Source: Hymenobacter sp. H14-R3 (lineage in GTDB: Bacteria; Bacteroidota; Bacteroidia; Cytophagales; Hymenobacteraceae). From it: a stretch of DNA of 33,167 nt. A program made the translations under genes and the position numbers. Below, in pieces: positions 7,164 through 16,000 of this stretch. The DNA lies in the NCBI RefSeq assembly GCF_030063445.1, contig NZ_JASITD010000038.1:1-33167 (forward strand). The letters run 5' to 3'. How positions within the stretch are numbered: position 1 is the first letter of the stretch; each line of letters begins with the position of its first letter. A model generated the notes under the pieces. The model saw only the letters and a list, made by a program, of their open reading frames with translations, did no database searches and was not told the origin of the DNA.

Positions 7164-8072
7164 ATGCCCCTCTCCTACGCGCTGGTTTTGCTTACGCTGC
7201 TGGCCCTGCTGGCGGTTTTCTACCGCTACCTCACCGCCGATAGTCGCCGCCGCCGGGCGGCCCTGGCCACCCCTTTTCCGGCCGCCTGGCGCGCGCTACT
7301 GGTCGAAAACGTGGCCTTTTACCGGGCCCTCGCCCCCGAAGGCCGGGCGCGGTTTGAGCAGGCCATGCAGCTTTTTCTGGCCCGCACGCGCCTCACCGGC
7401 ATCCAAACCGAGGTCGATGACCTCACGCGGGTGCTCGCGGCGGCGGCGGCCGTTATCCCGGTGTTCGGCTTCCCCGGCTGGGAATACCCCACCCTGCACG
7501 AGGTGCTGATTGTGCCCGACGCCTGGCAGCTCGAAGCCCAGCCCGACCACGAGGTACTGCCGCTGCAAGGCACCCTGCTGGGCTCGGTGCAGCGCTTCCA
7601 GACCTCGCAGTACATGCGCCTGAGCCGCGCCGCCCTGGTGCAGGGCTTCACCAACCCCGCCGACCGGCACAACGTGGGCGTGCACGAGTTTGCCCACCTC
7701 GTAGACGAGGCCGACGGCCAAATTGACGGCGTGCCCGGCGCGGGCCTGCCGCCCGCCCTGCGCCCCGCCTGGGCCGCCGTGGTGCGGCGCGAATTGGCCG
7801 CCATCCGGGCCGGCCGCTCCGACCTCGACCCCTACGCCGGCACCAACGAGGCCGAGTTTTTCGCGGTGGTGAATGAGGCTTTCTTCGAGCGCCCCGAGCA
7901 GCTGCAAGAGGGGCACCCCGCGCTGTATGACCTGCTGGCCCAGGCCCTGCACCAGCACCCCGGGCAACCCGCCCAGGCCGCCAGTACCGGCCCGGTGCTG
8001 GCGGCCGGTTCGCCCTGCCCCTGCGGGAGTGGCAAGCCGTATAAGGACTGCCATTTGGAGGGGGCGGCGTAG
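7164..8072 (+). CDS. mtfA: MtfA-like zinc peptidase (family M90) with C-terminal SEC-C motif
   Basis: A 302-residue protein with one hydrophobic N-terminal segment (about 3-20) that may anchor it in the inner membrane. The zinc site is HEFAH (174-178) within NVGVHEFAHLVDEADG. A later NEAEFFAVVNEAFFE region supplies the downstream glutamate typical of MtfA peptidases. E. coli MtfA is a peptidase that also binds the glucose repressor Mlc; no Mlc is visible here. The C-terminus carries PCPCGSGKPYKDCH (about 284-297), a SEC-C zinc-binding motif best known from the SecA tail, joined by an Ala/Pro/Gly-rich linker. I start at ATG 7164, which gives the hydrophobic segment; the open frame from 6663 runs through the divergent gene and is not credible. 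Confidence 0.85.
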   Translation: MPLSYALVLLTLLALLAVFYRYLTADSRRRRAALATPFPAAWRALLVENVAFYRALAPEGRARFEQAMQLFLARTRLTGIQTEVDDLTRVLAAAAAVIPVFGFPGWEYPTLHEVLIVPDAWQLEAQPDHEVLPLQGTLLGSVQRFQTSQYMRLSRAALVQGFTNPADRHNVGVHEFAHLVDEADGQIDGVPGAGLPPALRPAWAAVVRRELAAIRAGRSDLDPYAGTNEAEFFAVVNEAFFERPEQLQEGHPALYDLLAQALHQHPGQPAQAASTGPVLAAGSPCPCGSGKPYKDCHLEGAA

Positions 8073-8095
8073 AATCTGGCCGTTCAACGGAGCGC

Positions 8096-8131
8096 CTCAC
8101 CCCCTAACCCCCTCTCCGAAAAGGAGAGGGG
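8096..8131. repeat. Short, degenerate relative of palindrome P1
   Basis: The sequence starts CTCACCCCCTAACCCCC, close to the outer arm of P1, and then forms a 9-bp perfect hairpin (8109-8117 with 8123-8131, loop GAAAA). It begins 24 bases after the stop of the MtfA-like gene. The rest of the 253-base gap to 8326 holds the hairpin at 8217-8244 and a weak promoter candidate; nothing else was seen. Confidence 0.65.
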
Positions 8132-8216
8132 AGAACGGTTTTGCGCGATTGGTAGCTGACGCCTGGCTCCCCCTCTCTGTGAGGCTTCGCGCCTAAAGCG
8201 AACCGGGGGCTGGCCC

Positions 8217-8244
8217 CAACGGGGTCCCGTGAGGTACCCCGTTG
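8217..8244. repeat. Small inverted repeat, 9-bp stem
   Basis: CAACGGGGT (8217-8225) pairs perfectly with ACCCCGTTG (8236-8244) across a 10-base loop. There is no T-run on either side, so it is not an obvious terminator. It lies 82 bases before the start of the secreted protein gene. Confidence 0.6.
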
Positions 8245-8291
8245 AACAGCAACCTGCCGCTCAACTAAGGGAATAGTAACGGCGCGGGCCG

Positions 8292-8299
8292 CATCTTTG
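8292..8299 (+). promoter_or_regulatory. Possible -7 promoter element CATCTTTG
   Basis: CATCTTTG differs from TAnnTTTG at one position and lies 26 bases before the ATG at 8326. No convincing -33 element was found. It is the best candidate promoter for the two secreted paralogues. Confidence 0.3.
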
Positions 8300-8325
8300 G
8301 CGGTGTTATTCCTTTCAGATTACCT

Positions 8326-9714
8326 ATGCGTTTTGCTACTTTTTTAATGGCCGTTGGGCTGGGGGTTGGGGGCGCGGCTAGCCCGTGCGCGGCCCAGTCG
8401 CACGAGATTGACTTGAGCACGCAGGCGCTGGCCGTGCCGGGGCGCACGTTCTACATCAGGCAGGTGCTCGACGGGCGGCCCGTGCGGGCGGGCATCGGCA
8501 CGGTGCGGCGGGGCATGGCCAACGTGCCCCAGCGCGCCGACCTCAAGCCCACCGTGACGCTGGCCCTGCAAGCGCTGCTGACCCAGCAGCTGCCCGCCCA
8601 GCCCACCGACCAGCCCGTGCTGGCCGTGGTGCGCGCCCTGCACGTGCAGGAAGACCTCACCTTCACCACCGAGCAGGCCACCGACGAGGTAGCCCTGGAC
8701 TTTTATCTACTTGATGCCCAAGGTAATGCCCACTTTGCCGGCAGCACCCACGAAACGGTGCAGAGCAAGGGCCTCGAAACCACCGGCCGCCACCCGCGCC
8801 AGCTGGCGCAGGCCCTGCAAGCCTGCCTGGTGCAGCTGGCCGGCACCGACTGGGCCGCCGTGGCTGCCCAGCCCGGCCACCCGGTGGCCGAGCTGCCAGC
8901 GGCGCGCCCGGTGGCCCGCCAGGCCTACCCCGTGCTCACCGACTCGGTGCGGCCGGCGGGGTTTTACCGCACGTTTCTCGATTTTCGCAACAACACCCCG
9001 GTGGCCAGCCCGGCGCTGGTGGTGGTGCCCGAGCGGGTATTTGGCAAGGGCTGGGGCGGCGTATCGACCTACACGCCCTACTTGCAGGAGCCCGATGGCC
9101 GGCGCGGCGCGCAGCTGCGGGGCGCGTGGGGCTTCTCGGATGGCCGGCAGGTGTACCTGCTGCACCGCAAGCGCTACTGGCAGCTGGCGCGGCAGGGCGA
9201 CACCTTCGGCTTTGTGGGGCCCAGCGTGGCCGATGCCGGCGCGGTGAGCACGGGCGCCGTGCTGGGCGGCCTGGCGGGCGCGGCCCTCGCGTCGGCCTCT
9301 ACCAGCGGCCGCCCCACCGACTACACCCTGAGCCTGCTCACGGGCCGCGTATCGACATTGGCCGAAGACGACTACGTGACCACGCCCGACACGGTGCTGC
9401 TGCACATCTACTGCCGCAAAAGCAGCCTCGGCACCAAGCCGGAGCCCGTGTACCTCAACGAAAAGTTAGTGGGACAACTATCAGAAAATCAATTACTTAC
9501 CATTTCGTACACTGAGCACGTGGGCGAGATGCACCTGCGGCTGGGCACGCGCAAGGACCGGGAGCTGGTGTTTCAGCCCGATTTTCTGCACCCCATATAC
9601 GTGAAGGTGGTGCGCTACCCCGACGATGAAACCCGGCCGCCCATGGAGCTGGTATCGGCCCAGGTCGGCACGTTTGACCTGCGGGTTATTAAGCCCCGCG
9701 CAGCGGGCGAGTAG
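8326..9714 (+). CDS. Secreted protein of unknown function, first of two tandem paralogues
   Basis: A 462-residue protein with a signal peptide (MRFATFLMAVGLGVGGAASPCAAQ, cut here by position 24), so it is predicted to be exported. There is no lipobox and no recognised domain. It is clearly related to the next gene: both have R-x-AGFYRTF-x-DFRNN, a PY-x-x-E-x-x-GRR stretch and WGFSDG followed by aromatic strands, in the same order. It differs by a Gly/Ala-rich hydrophobic stretch near residues 303-325 (GAVSTGAVLGGLAGAALASA) that could sit in a membrane. The C-terminal third looks beta-rich and could bind a ligand or the cell surface. No T9SS sorting domain is visible. The function is unknown. 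Confidence 0.75.
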   Translation: MRFATFLMAVGLGVGGAASPCAAQSHEIDLSTQALAVPGRTFYIRQVLDGRPVRAGIGTVRRGMANVPQRADLKPTVTLALQALLTQQLPAQPTDQPVLAVVRALHVQEDLTFTTEQATDEVALDFYLLDAQGNAHFAGSTHETVQSKGLETTGRHPRQLAQALQACLVQLAGTDWAAVAAQPGHPVAELPAARPVARQAYPVLTDSVRPAGFYRTFLDFRNNTPVASPALVVVPERVFGKGWGGVSTYTPYLQEPDGRRGAQLRGAWGFSDGRQVYLLHRKRYWQLARQGDTFGFVGPSVADAGAVSTGAVLGGLAGAALASASTSGRPTDYTLSLLTGRVSTLAEDDYVTTPDTVLLHIYCRKSSLGTKPEPVYLNEKLVGQLSENQLLTISYTEHVGEMHLRLGTRKDRELVFQPDFLHPIYVKVVRYPDDETRPPMELVSAQVGTFDLRVIKPRAAGE

Positions 9715-9739
9715 CGGGGCGGGGCAGCTACTCGCCCGC
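9703..9739 (+). repeat. Perfect 12-bp hairpin overlapping the stop codon of the first secreted paralogue
   Basis: GCGGGCGAGTAG (9703-9714) pairs perfectly with CTACTCGCCCGC (9728-9739) across 13 bases. The left arm ends with the TAG stop codon itself. There is no T-run, so it is not a standard terminator. It could protect the mRNA end, or uncouple expression of the two paralogues. Confidence 0.65.
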
Positions 9740-9810
9740 ACCAATGGCGCACCAAAAGGAGGAGGTACTGGGCCGCAAGCCGGAGCTAGTGCTGGCACTG
9801 ACTACAGGCC

Positions 9811-9839
9811 TTGTGCTTTTGTGAGCAATACTATCTTTA
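9811..9839 (+). promoter_or_regulatory. Possible promoter of the second secreted paralogue
   Basis: TTG at 9811-9813 and TATCTTTA at 9832-9839 are separated by 18 bases, similar to the Bacteroidota arrangement of TTTG near -33 and TAnnTTTG near -7, with the last base of the -7 element mismatched. The ATG is at 9859. This suggests that the second paralogue may have its own promoter. Confidence 0.3.
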
Positions 9840-9858
9840 TCAGGTATTCAACCTGCTT

Positions 9859-11217
9859 ATGGCCAAAAATCTATTCTTTTTCAGCTTGCTGCTGGGCTGC
9901 CTGATTTTAGTGCGGCCAGGCGCGGCGCAGGTAGTGCAGTACCTGCCCCCGCTGGTAGCGGCGCGTGCGGTGCCGCCCGGCTTGGTGGGCGTGAGCCAAG
10001 TAGTGGATGCCCGGCCGGGCCGACCAATGGCGCTCGGCTACTCGCTTTCGGGCGGGGCGGGCCCGCAGCCCGTGACGTTTGCGCAACCCCTCGCCCCTAC
10101 GCTACTGGCATTTTTGCAGCAGCAAGTGCCGCCAAGCAAAACTCCTGGCCAAGAGCTAGTGATGCGGCTAACCCGGCTTGAACTAGAGGAGCTAAAACTA
10201 CAGACGCTGGCGCACCTGGAAGCCGAATTTTACCGGATGGGGCCCGACAGCAGCTACCAGCTGGTGGCCCGCTGCGCGGAGGCTGCCCAGCGCCCGCTGA
10301 CTGGCAAGCGCGAGGCAGCGTTGGTTGCGCACAGCCAAAATTTGAGCGACGTATTGCTTGGGGCATTGGGCACAGGTGGCAATTTGGCGCAATGGCTGCC
10401 CAACGAACCGCGCCGCGTAAACAGTCAACTGCGGGCCGCCGAGCCGGCCCCGCCCACTGGCTCGCGCTGGCCTATTCTGGCTGAGGGTGCCACGCGCCGG
10501 GCAGGATTTTACCGCACTTTCGACGATTTTAGAAATAATCAGCCAACCGAAGCTGACCGCCTGGAGGTGGAACGCCACCCAAATAGCAACGCCGAGCGCG
10601 CCGACGATTACGGGGTAACGCCCTACTACCACGAGGCCAATGGCCGGCGCAGACCAGCCACTATTTATTGGGGCTTTTCCGATGGGCAACATGCTTACAT
10701 TCAGTTCGATTTCGCGTATCATCGGCTCCTGCCGCAGCTCGGCGGCTTTATGTTCTACACCCCACCGAAGCTTCGCGGCTACGGTGTACCTGCCTACGGA
10801 ACGGCTGCGCTAACGCGCGAACGCTACGAGCTAAATCTGGACACGGGCACGGGCACGCCTTTTCTACCCACGCAGCGTTCTTTATCCGCGCAGCATTTAC
10901 CCAATCCGCTGAGCCGGCCAACGCAACTACTGGTTTACCGACCCCGGTCGGCCAAAGGGCCAGCCGCGCAAATACGCCTGGCCCCTGACCAGCCGGCACA
11001 AAGCCTAGCCGCAGGCGAATACCTGCAGTTTTCGCCCCTCGCCGGCCAGCCGCTAACCGTGCGAATACAGCTGGCCGGCGGCATGGAAGTCACCCTGCCC
11101 GTGCTCCCCACCGCCGAAACCGCCGTTTATTTGGAGTGCCGCCCAGGCCAAGACGTCCCGCTTCAACAAGTGAAAGTCGAAGTAGGCGCGGCCGCCGTCT
11201 CGCGCCTGATTGACTAA
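9859..11217 (+). CDS. Secreted protein of unknown function, second of two tandem paralogues
   Basis: A 452-residue protein with signal peptide MAKNLFFFSLLLGCLILV followed by RPGAAQ. I start at ATG 9859 because the longer frame from 9811 would put 16 extra residues before this signal and overlap a possible promoter. It is paralogous to the preceding protein: RRAGFYRTFDDFRNN, PYYHEANGRRRP and WGFSDGQHAY align in order. It lacks the glycine-rich hydrophobic stretch of its neighbour. The C-terminal part contains short beta-like segments. The two genes are separated by 144 bases, consistent with tandem duplication and later divergence. It ends three bases before the convergent alkyltransferase-like gene. 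No function can be assigned. Confidence 0.75.
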   Translation: MAKNLFFFSLLLGCLILVRPGAAQVVQYLPPLVAARAVPPGLVGVSQVVDARPGRPMALGYSLSGGAGPQPVTFAQPLAPTLLAFLQQQVPPSKTPGQELVMRLTRLELEELKLQTLAHLEAEFYRMGPDSSYQLVARCAEAAQRPLTGKREAALVAHSQNLSDVLLGALGTGGNLAQWLPNEPRRVNSQLRAAEPAPPTGSRWPILAEGATRRAGFYRTFDDFRNNQPTEADRLEVERHPNSNAERADDYGVTPYYHEANGRRRPATIYWGFSDGQHAYIQFDFAYHRLLPQLGGFMFYTPPKLRGYGVPAYGTAALTRERYELNLDTGTGTPFLPTQRSLSAQHLPNPLSRPTQLLVYRPRSAKGPAAQIRLAPDQPAQSLAAGEYLQFSPLAGQPLTVRIQLAGGMEVTLPVLPTAETAVYLECRPGQDVPLQQVKVEVGAAAVSRLID

Positions 11218-11220
11218 GAC

Positions 11221-11628
11221 CTATCCCAGCTCCACGGCCGGGTCCCAGTACAGCTTTTTGAAATCCACTACCACGTCGGCCTCCACGCGCACGCCTTCGG
11301 CCTCCAGGCGCTCCTGCATGGCGGTGGGCGTGGGAAAGTGGTGCCGCCCCGTGAGCTGCCCCAGCCGGTTCACGACGCGGTGGGCGGGCACGGGCGCTTC
11401 GCGGCGCAGCGTGGCGGCGTCGAGGTTGGCGGCCATGAGGGCGTAGCCCACGGCCCGCGAGCCGTGCCGGGCCCCCAGGTAGTGCGCAATGGCCCCGTAG
11501 CTGGTAACGCGGCCCGGCGGCACCAGGCGCGTTACCTCGTGCACGTCGGCAAAGTAGTTTCGCGCGGGCACGGGTGTGGTTTGGGTAGTGGCGGCGGGGG
11601 CCACGGCGGGCGAGGCGGGCTTTTTCAT
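11221..11628 (-). CDS. Alkyltransferase-like protein (MGMT family, acceptor cysteine replaced by alanine)
   Basis: A 135-residue protein homologous to the DNA-binding domain of O6-alkylguanine-DNA alkyltransferase. Visible elements are PPGRVTSYGAIA (base-flipping tyrosine, Y44), GSRAVGYALMAN (arginine finger, R58) and VPAHRVVNRLGQLTG. In true alkyltransferases the last motif is PCHRV; here position 82 is alanine, so alkyl transfer should be impossible. Family members of this kind (ATLs, usually with Trp at this position) bind O6-alkylguanine and hand the lesion to nucleotide excision repair. That role is inferred here. I start at ATG 11626-11628; an upstream start would add 22 residues of poor coding character. 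It converges with the secreted protein gene with only three bases between stops. Confidence 0.85.
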   Translation of the reverse strand: MKKPASPAVAPAATTQTTPVPARNYFADVHEVTRLVPPGRVTSYGAIAHYLGARHGSRAVGYALMAANLDAATLRREAPVPAHRVVNRLGQLTGRHHFPTPTAMQERLEAEGVRVEADVVVDFKKLYWDPAVELG

Positions 11629-11785
11629 GGCGGTGAAAATACGGGCGGGCGGCGCAACCCCCGCCCGGCGGGGCGCGTCATTGCGCCCGCGCACTGAACC
11701 CGAACGGTGGGCTGCCTGTTGACCGCCGCCTGGCCGGTGGGCCGTGTTTTATCGCGCGGCCCGCTGATTATCACTTACTTCCCGT

Positions 11786-12865
11786 ATGCCTTTTTTTTCC
11801 GCGGCTTTGCGCCACACTACGCCGCTTGTAGTGGCCGGGGCCCTGGCCCTGCTAGCCGGCTGCCACGCCAAACCCGACGAAGCCAAGGGCGGCAAAGGTG
11901 GCAAGAAAGACACCGGCCCCGCCCTGGTCGATGTGCTGGTGGCCCGCCCCTCCACCATAACCGACTCGGTAGAAGCCAACGGCACGATAGTGGCCAACGA
12001 CTTTGTGGAGCTGCACCCCGAGGTGAACGGCCGCCTCACGTTTTTGCAAGTGAATGAGGGTAAGCGCGTTACCAAAGGCAGCATTATTGCCCGCATCAAC
12101 GATGCCGACTTGCAGGCCCAGCTCCAGAAAACGCGGGCGCTGCTGCAAGTGTCGCGCCTCTCGCAAACCCGCCTGCAAACGCTGCTCAAAGTGCAGGGCG
12201 TGAACCAGGCCGACTACGACCTGGCCGTGAGCCAGGTGCGCAGCAACGAGGCCGACGCCGCTTACTCGCAGGCCATGATTGCCAAAACCATCGTTCGCGC
12301 GCCCTTCACCGGCGTGCTGGGCCTGCGCCAGGTGAGCGCCGGGGCCTACGTCACGCCCGCCACCATCATCGCCACCCTGCAGGCCGATACCAAGCTCAAG
12401 GTCGATTTTACCCTGCCCGAGGCCAGCGGCAGCGTGGTGCACCCCGGCAGCGTGGTGCTGGTGTACCTGGCCGGCAACCCGCCGCGCCGCTACCCCGCCA
12501 CCGTGCTGGCCCAGGAAAGCCAGGTGAACCAAACCACCCGCAACCTCACCGTGCGCGCCCTGCTGCCCCCCGGCGCGCAGGTGAGCCCCGGTAGTTTTGC
12601 CCGCGTGCGCGTGCCCGCCGGCGCGGCCCGCCGCAGCGTGCTGCTGCCCACCAATGCCCTGCTGCCCGGCGATAAGTCGGACCAGGTAGTACTCGTAAAA
12701 AACGGCAAGGCCGTGCTGCAGAACGTGCGCACCGGCGACCGCCAGAACGACCACATCGCCATCATCAGCGGCCTGGCCGCCGGCGACTCGGTGGTGACGA
12801 ATGGGGTGCTGTTTACGCAGCCCGGCAAGCCGGTGAAGGTGCGCAAGGCGCAGGCGAAGAACTAA
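11786..12865 (+). CDS. Efflux RND transporter periplasmic adaptor (membrane fusion protein)
   Basis: A 359-residue adaptor that links the RND pump to the TolC channel. It has a lipoprotein signal with lipobox LAGC (cysteine at 26), so it should be anchored by lipid in the periplasm. The order is typical: beta-barrel strand SVEANGTIVAND, biotinyl-lipoyl half motifs (HPEVNGRL-x-FLQVNEGKRV and APFTGVLGLRQVSAGAYV) around a helical hairpin of about 100-175, then the distal beta domain including FTLPE and a membrane-proximal region. It is the first gene of a three-gene operon with the pump (13030) and the channel (16281). No local regulator gene is seen. The substrate cannot be predicted. Confidence 0.92.
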   Translation: MPFFSAALRHTTPLVVAGALALLAGCHAKPDEAKGGKGGKKDTGPALVDVLVARPSTITDSVEANGTIVANDFVELHPEVNGRLTFLQVNEGKRVTKGSIIARINDADLQAQLQKTRALLQVSRLSQTRLQTLLKVQGVNQADYDLAVSQVRSNEADAAYSQAMIAKTIVRAPFTGVLGLRQVSAGAYVTPATIIATLQADTKLKVDFTLPEASGSVVHPGSVVLVYLAGNPPRRYPATVLAQESQVNQTTRNLTVRALLPPGAQVSPGSFARVRVPAGAARRSVLLPTNALLPGDKSDQVVLVKNGKAVLQNVRTGDRQNDHIAIISGLAAGDSVVTNGVLFTQPGKPVKVRKAQAKN

Positions 12866-12867
12866 GT

Positions 12868-13007
12868 AAAAGGCCGTCATGCTCATCTGGCGTCCACGCA
12901 GTGAAGCATCTCGCTCGCAGCAGTAATCAAGACCGTTGAACGATTGAGTTAGTACACCACGCGAGATGCTTCACTGCGTGGACGCCAGATGAGCATGACG
13001 ACCTTTT
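12868..13007. repeat. Long palindromic element P3, 47-bp arms, one mismatch
   Basis: Arms 12868-12914 and 12961-13007 pair over 47 bases with a single mismatch (a G-T type that would still pair in one RNA strand) and a 46-base loop. The arm shares its outer GTCATGCT and inner GAAGCATCTC with P2, P4 and P7, but has an unrelated middle section. It starts two bases after the adaptor stop and ends 22 bases before the pump start, inside the efflux operon. Confidence 0.92.
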
Positions 13008-13029
13008 TGCGCGGTATTCCCACTAAAGA

Positions 13030-16000
13030 ATGAACATCTCCGAACTATCCCTGAAACGCCCGGTGCTGGCCACGGTTTTCAACCTGCTGCTGCTGCTGTT
13101 TGGCGGGGTGGGCTTCTCGTTTCTGGCCCTGCGCGACTACCCGGCCATCGACCCGCCCATTATCAGCGTAAGCACCTCGTACACAGGGGCGAATGCCGAC
13201 GTGATTGAGAACCAGATAACGGAGCCGCTGGAAAAGCAGATAAACGGCATTCCGGGCATCAAGTCCATCACCAGCAGCTCGTCGCTGGGCTCCAGCAATA
13301 TCACGGTCGAGTTCAACCTGGGGGTCGATTTGGAGGCCGCCGCCTCCGACGTGCGCGACAAGGTGGGCCAGGGCGTGCGCTCGCTGCCGCAGGATATCGA
13401 CGCCCCGCCGGTGGTGGCCAAGTCGGACGCCAACTCCGATTTTATCCTCATCCTGGCCGTGCAGAGCCGCACCAGAAGCCTGCTGGAGCTCAGCGACTTT
13501 GCCGAAAACAACCTGCAACAGCGCTTCCAGACCATTGATGGGGTGTCGGCCATCAACATCTTTGGGCAGCAGCGCTACGCCATGCGCCTGTGGCTCGACC
13601 CGGCCAAGATGGACGCCTACCAGGTGTCGTTTACCAACGTGCAGCAGGCCCTCAACGCCGAAAACGTGGAGGTGCCGGCCGGCAAAATCTACGGTGGCAA
13701 CACCGAGCTGACCATCCGCACCATGGCCCGCTTCTCGACGGAAACGCAGTTTCGCAGCCTCATTCTGCGCGAGGACAAGAGCGGTATCGTGCGCCTCGGC
13801 GACGTAGCGCGCATTGTGCTGGGCCCCGAAAGCTACGAGCAGAGCTGGAAGCTGAACGGAGCCTACGCCGTGGGCATGGCCATCATCCCGCAGCCGGGCG
13901 CCAACTACGTCAAGATTGCCGAAGAATTCAACAAGCGCCTGGCCGAGGTGCAGAAGGAGAACAAAGCTGACATTCAGATGAAGGTGATTGTGGACAACAC
14001 CAAGATTGTGCGCAACTCGATTGAGGAAGTGGAGGAAACGCTGCTCATCTCGTTTGGGCTGGTGGTGCTGGTTATCTTCTTCTTTTTCCGCAACTGGCTC
14101 ACGGCCCTGCGCCCGCTCATCGACATTCCGATTTCGCTGATTGCCACGTTTTTCATCATGTACCTGGCGGGCTTCACCATCAACATCCTCACGCTGCTGG
14201 GCATTGTGCTGGCCACCGGCCTGGTAGTGGACGATGGTATTGTGGTGACGGAGAACATCTTCCGCAAGCTCGAAGAGGGCATGAACATCAAGGACGCGGC
14301 GCGCGAGGGCAGCAAGGAGATTTTCTTCGCCGTCATCGCCACCTCGCTCACGCTGGCGGTGGTGTTTTTGCCGGTGATATTTCTGGAAGGCTTCACGGGG
14401 CGCCTGTTCCGCGAGTTTGGGGTGGTGGTGGCCGGCGCGGTGCTGATTTCGGCCTTCGTGTCGCTCACCATTACGCCGGTGCTCAACGTGGTGCTGCACC
14501 GCGAAAACAAGGGCGGCGGCAGCGGCCACGGCAAGCTGTACGACCGCACGGAGCCTTTTTTTAAGGGCATGGAAAGCGGGTACGGCCGCATCGTGGGCAA
14601 GTTTTTGCGGGTGCGCTCGCTGGCCTGGGTGGTGGTAGCAGCCTGCGCGGGCATTATCTTCTTCATTGGCAAGGGCTTACCTACCGAGCTGGCCCCGCTC
14701 GAAGACCGCAGCAGCGTGCGCCTGGTGCTGACCGGGCCGGAGGGCACGAGCTTCGGGGCGATGGAGAAAATCAGCGGCCAAGTGGCGGCTTTCGTGAACG
14801 ACTCGGTGCCCGAAAACGACTTCGTGTTTGCCCGCACGCCCGCCGGCGGCAGCTCCAACACGGCGCAGGTGCGCGCCGGCCTCGTGCCGCCCGACCAGCG
14901 CCAGCGCACCCAGGAGCAGATAGCCAAGTACCTGACCCGCAACACGAAACGCTTCAACGACGCCCGCATTTTTGTGGTGCAGGAGCAAACCATCGCCGTG
15001 GGCTCGGGCTCGAAGAGCAGCGTGCCGGTGCAGTTTGTGCTGCAAACCACCGACCTTGAACGCATTCGCGAGGCGCTGCCCAAGTTCCTGGCCGCCGCCC
15101 AGCAAGACCCCACCTTTCAGAGCGTGGACGCCAACCTCAAGTTCAACAAGCCCGAGGTGCAGCTGACCTTCGACCGCCTGAAAATCAGGGACTTGGGCCT
15201 GACCACGCAGGACGTGGCGGCGGCCGTGCAGGGTGCCTTCGGGGGCCGGCGCATGGCCTACTTCCTGCGCGATGGCCGCCAGTACCAGGTAATCGGGCAG
15301 GTGGACCGCGACGCCCGCAGCGCGCCCAACGACATCAGCCGCCTCTACGTCACCAACAGCCGGGGCGAGAGCATTCCGCTCTCGGCGGTGGTGCACCAGG
15401 TCGAGAACTCCAACCCGGCCACGCTCTACCACTTCAACCGCTTTAAGGCGGCCACCGTGTCGGCGCAGCTGGCCGAGGGCAAAACCGTGGGCGACGGCGT
15501 GCGCGCCATGCAGGCCATCGCCGATAAAGTGCTGGACCCCGACGTGTTTCAAACCGCCCTCACCGGCTCGTCGCGCGACTTTGCCGAGAGCGCGGGCAAC
15601 ACCACGTTTGCCTTCATCCTGGCCCTGGTGCTGATTTATTTGCTGCTGGCCGCGCAGTTCGAGAGCTTCCGCGACCCGCTCATCATCCTGCTTACGGTGC
15701 CGCTGGCGCTGGCGGGCGCGCTGCTCAGTTTGTGGGCTTTTGGCCAGACTATCAACATCTTCTCGCAAATCGGGATGATTATGCTCATTGGCCTCGTCAC
15801 CAAAAACGGTATCCTCATCGTGGAGTTTGCCAACCACCAGCGCGATGCCGGCCTGCCCCTGCGCGAGGCCGTGCGGCTGGCCGCCCAGCAGCGCCTGCGC
15901 CCCATTTTGATGACTTCGCTGGCCACCGCGCTGGGTGCCTTGCCCATCGCCCTGAGCCTGGGCGCGGCCAGCACCAGCCGCAAGCCGCTGGGCACCGTTA

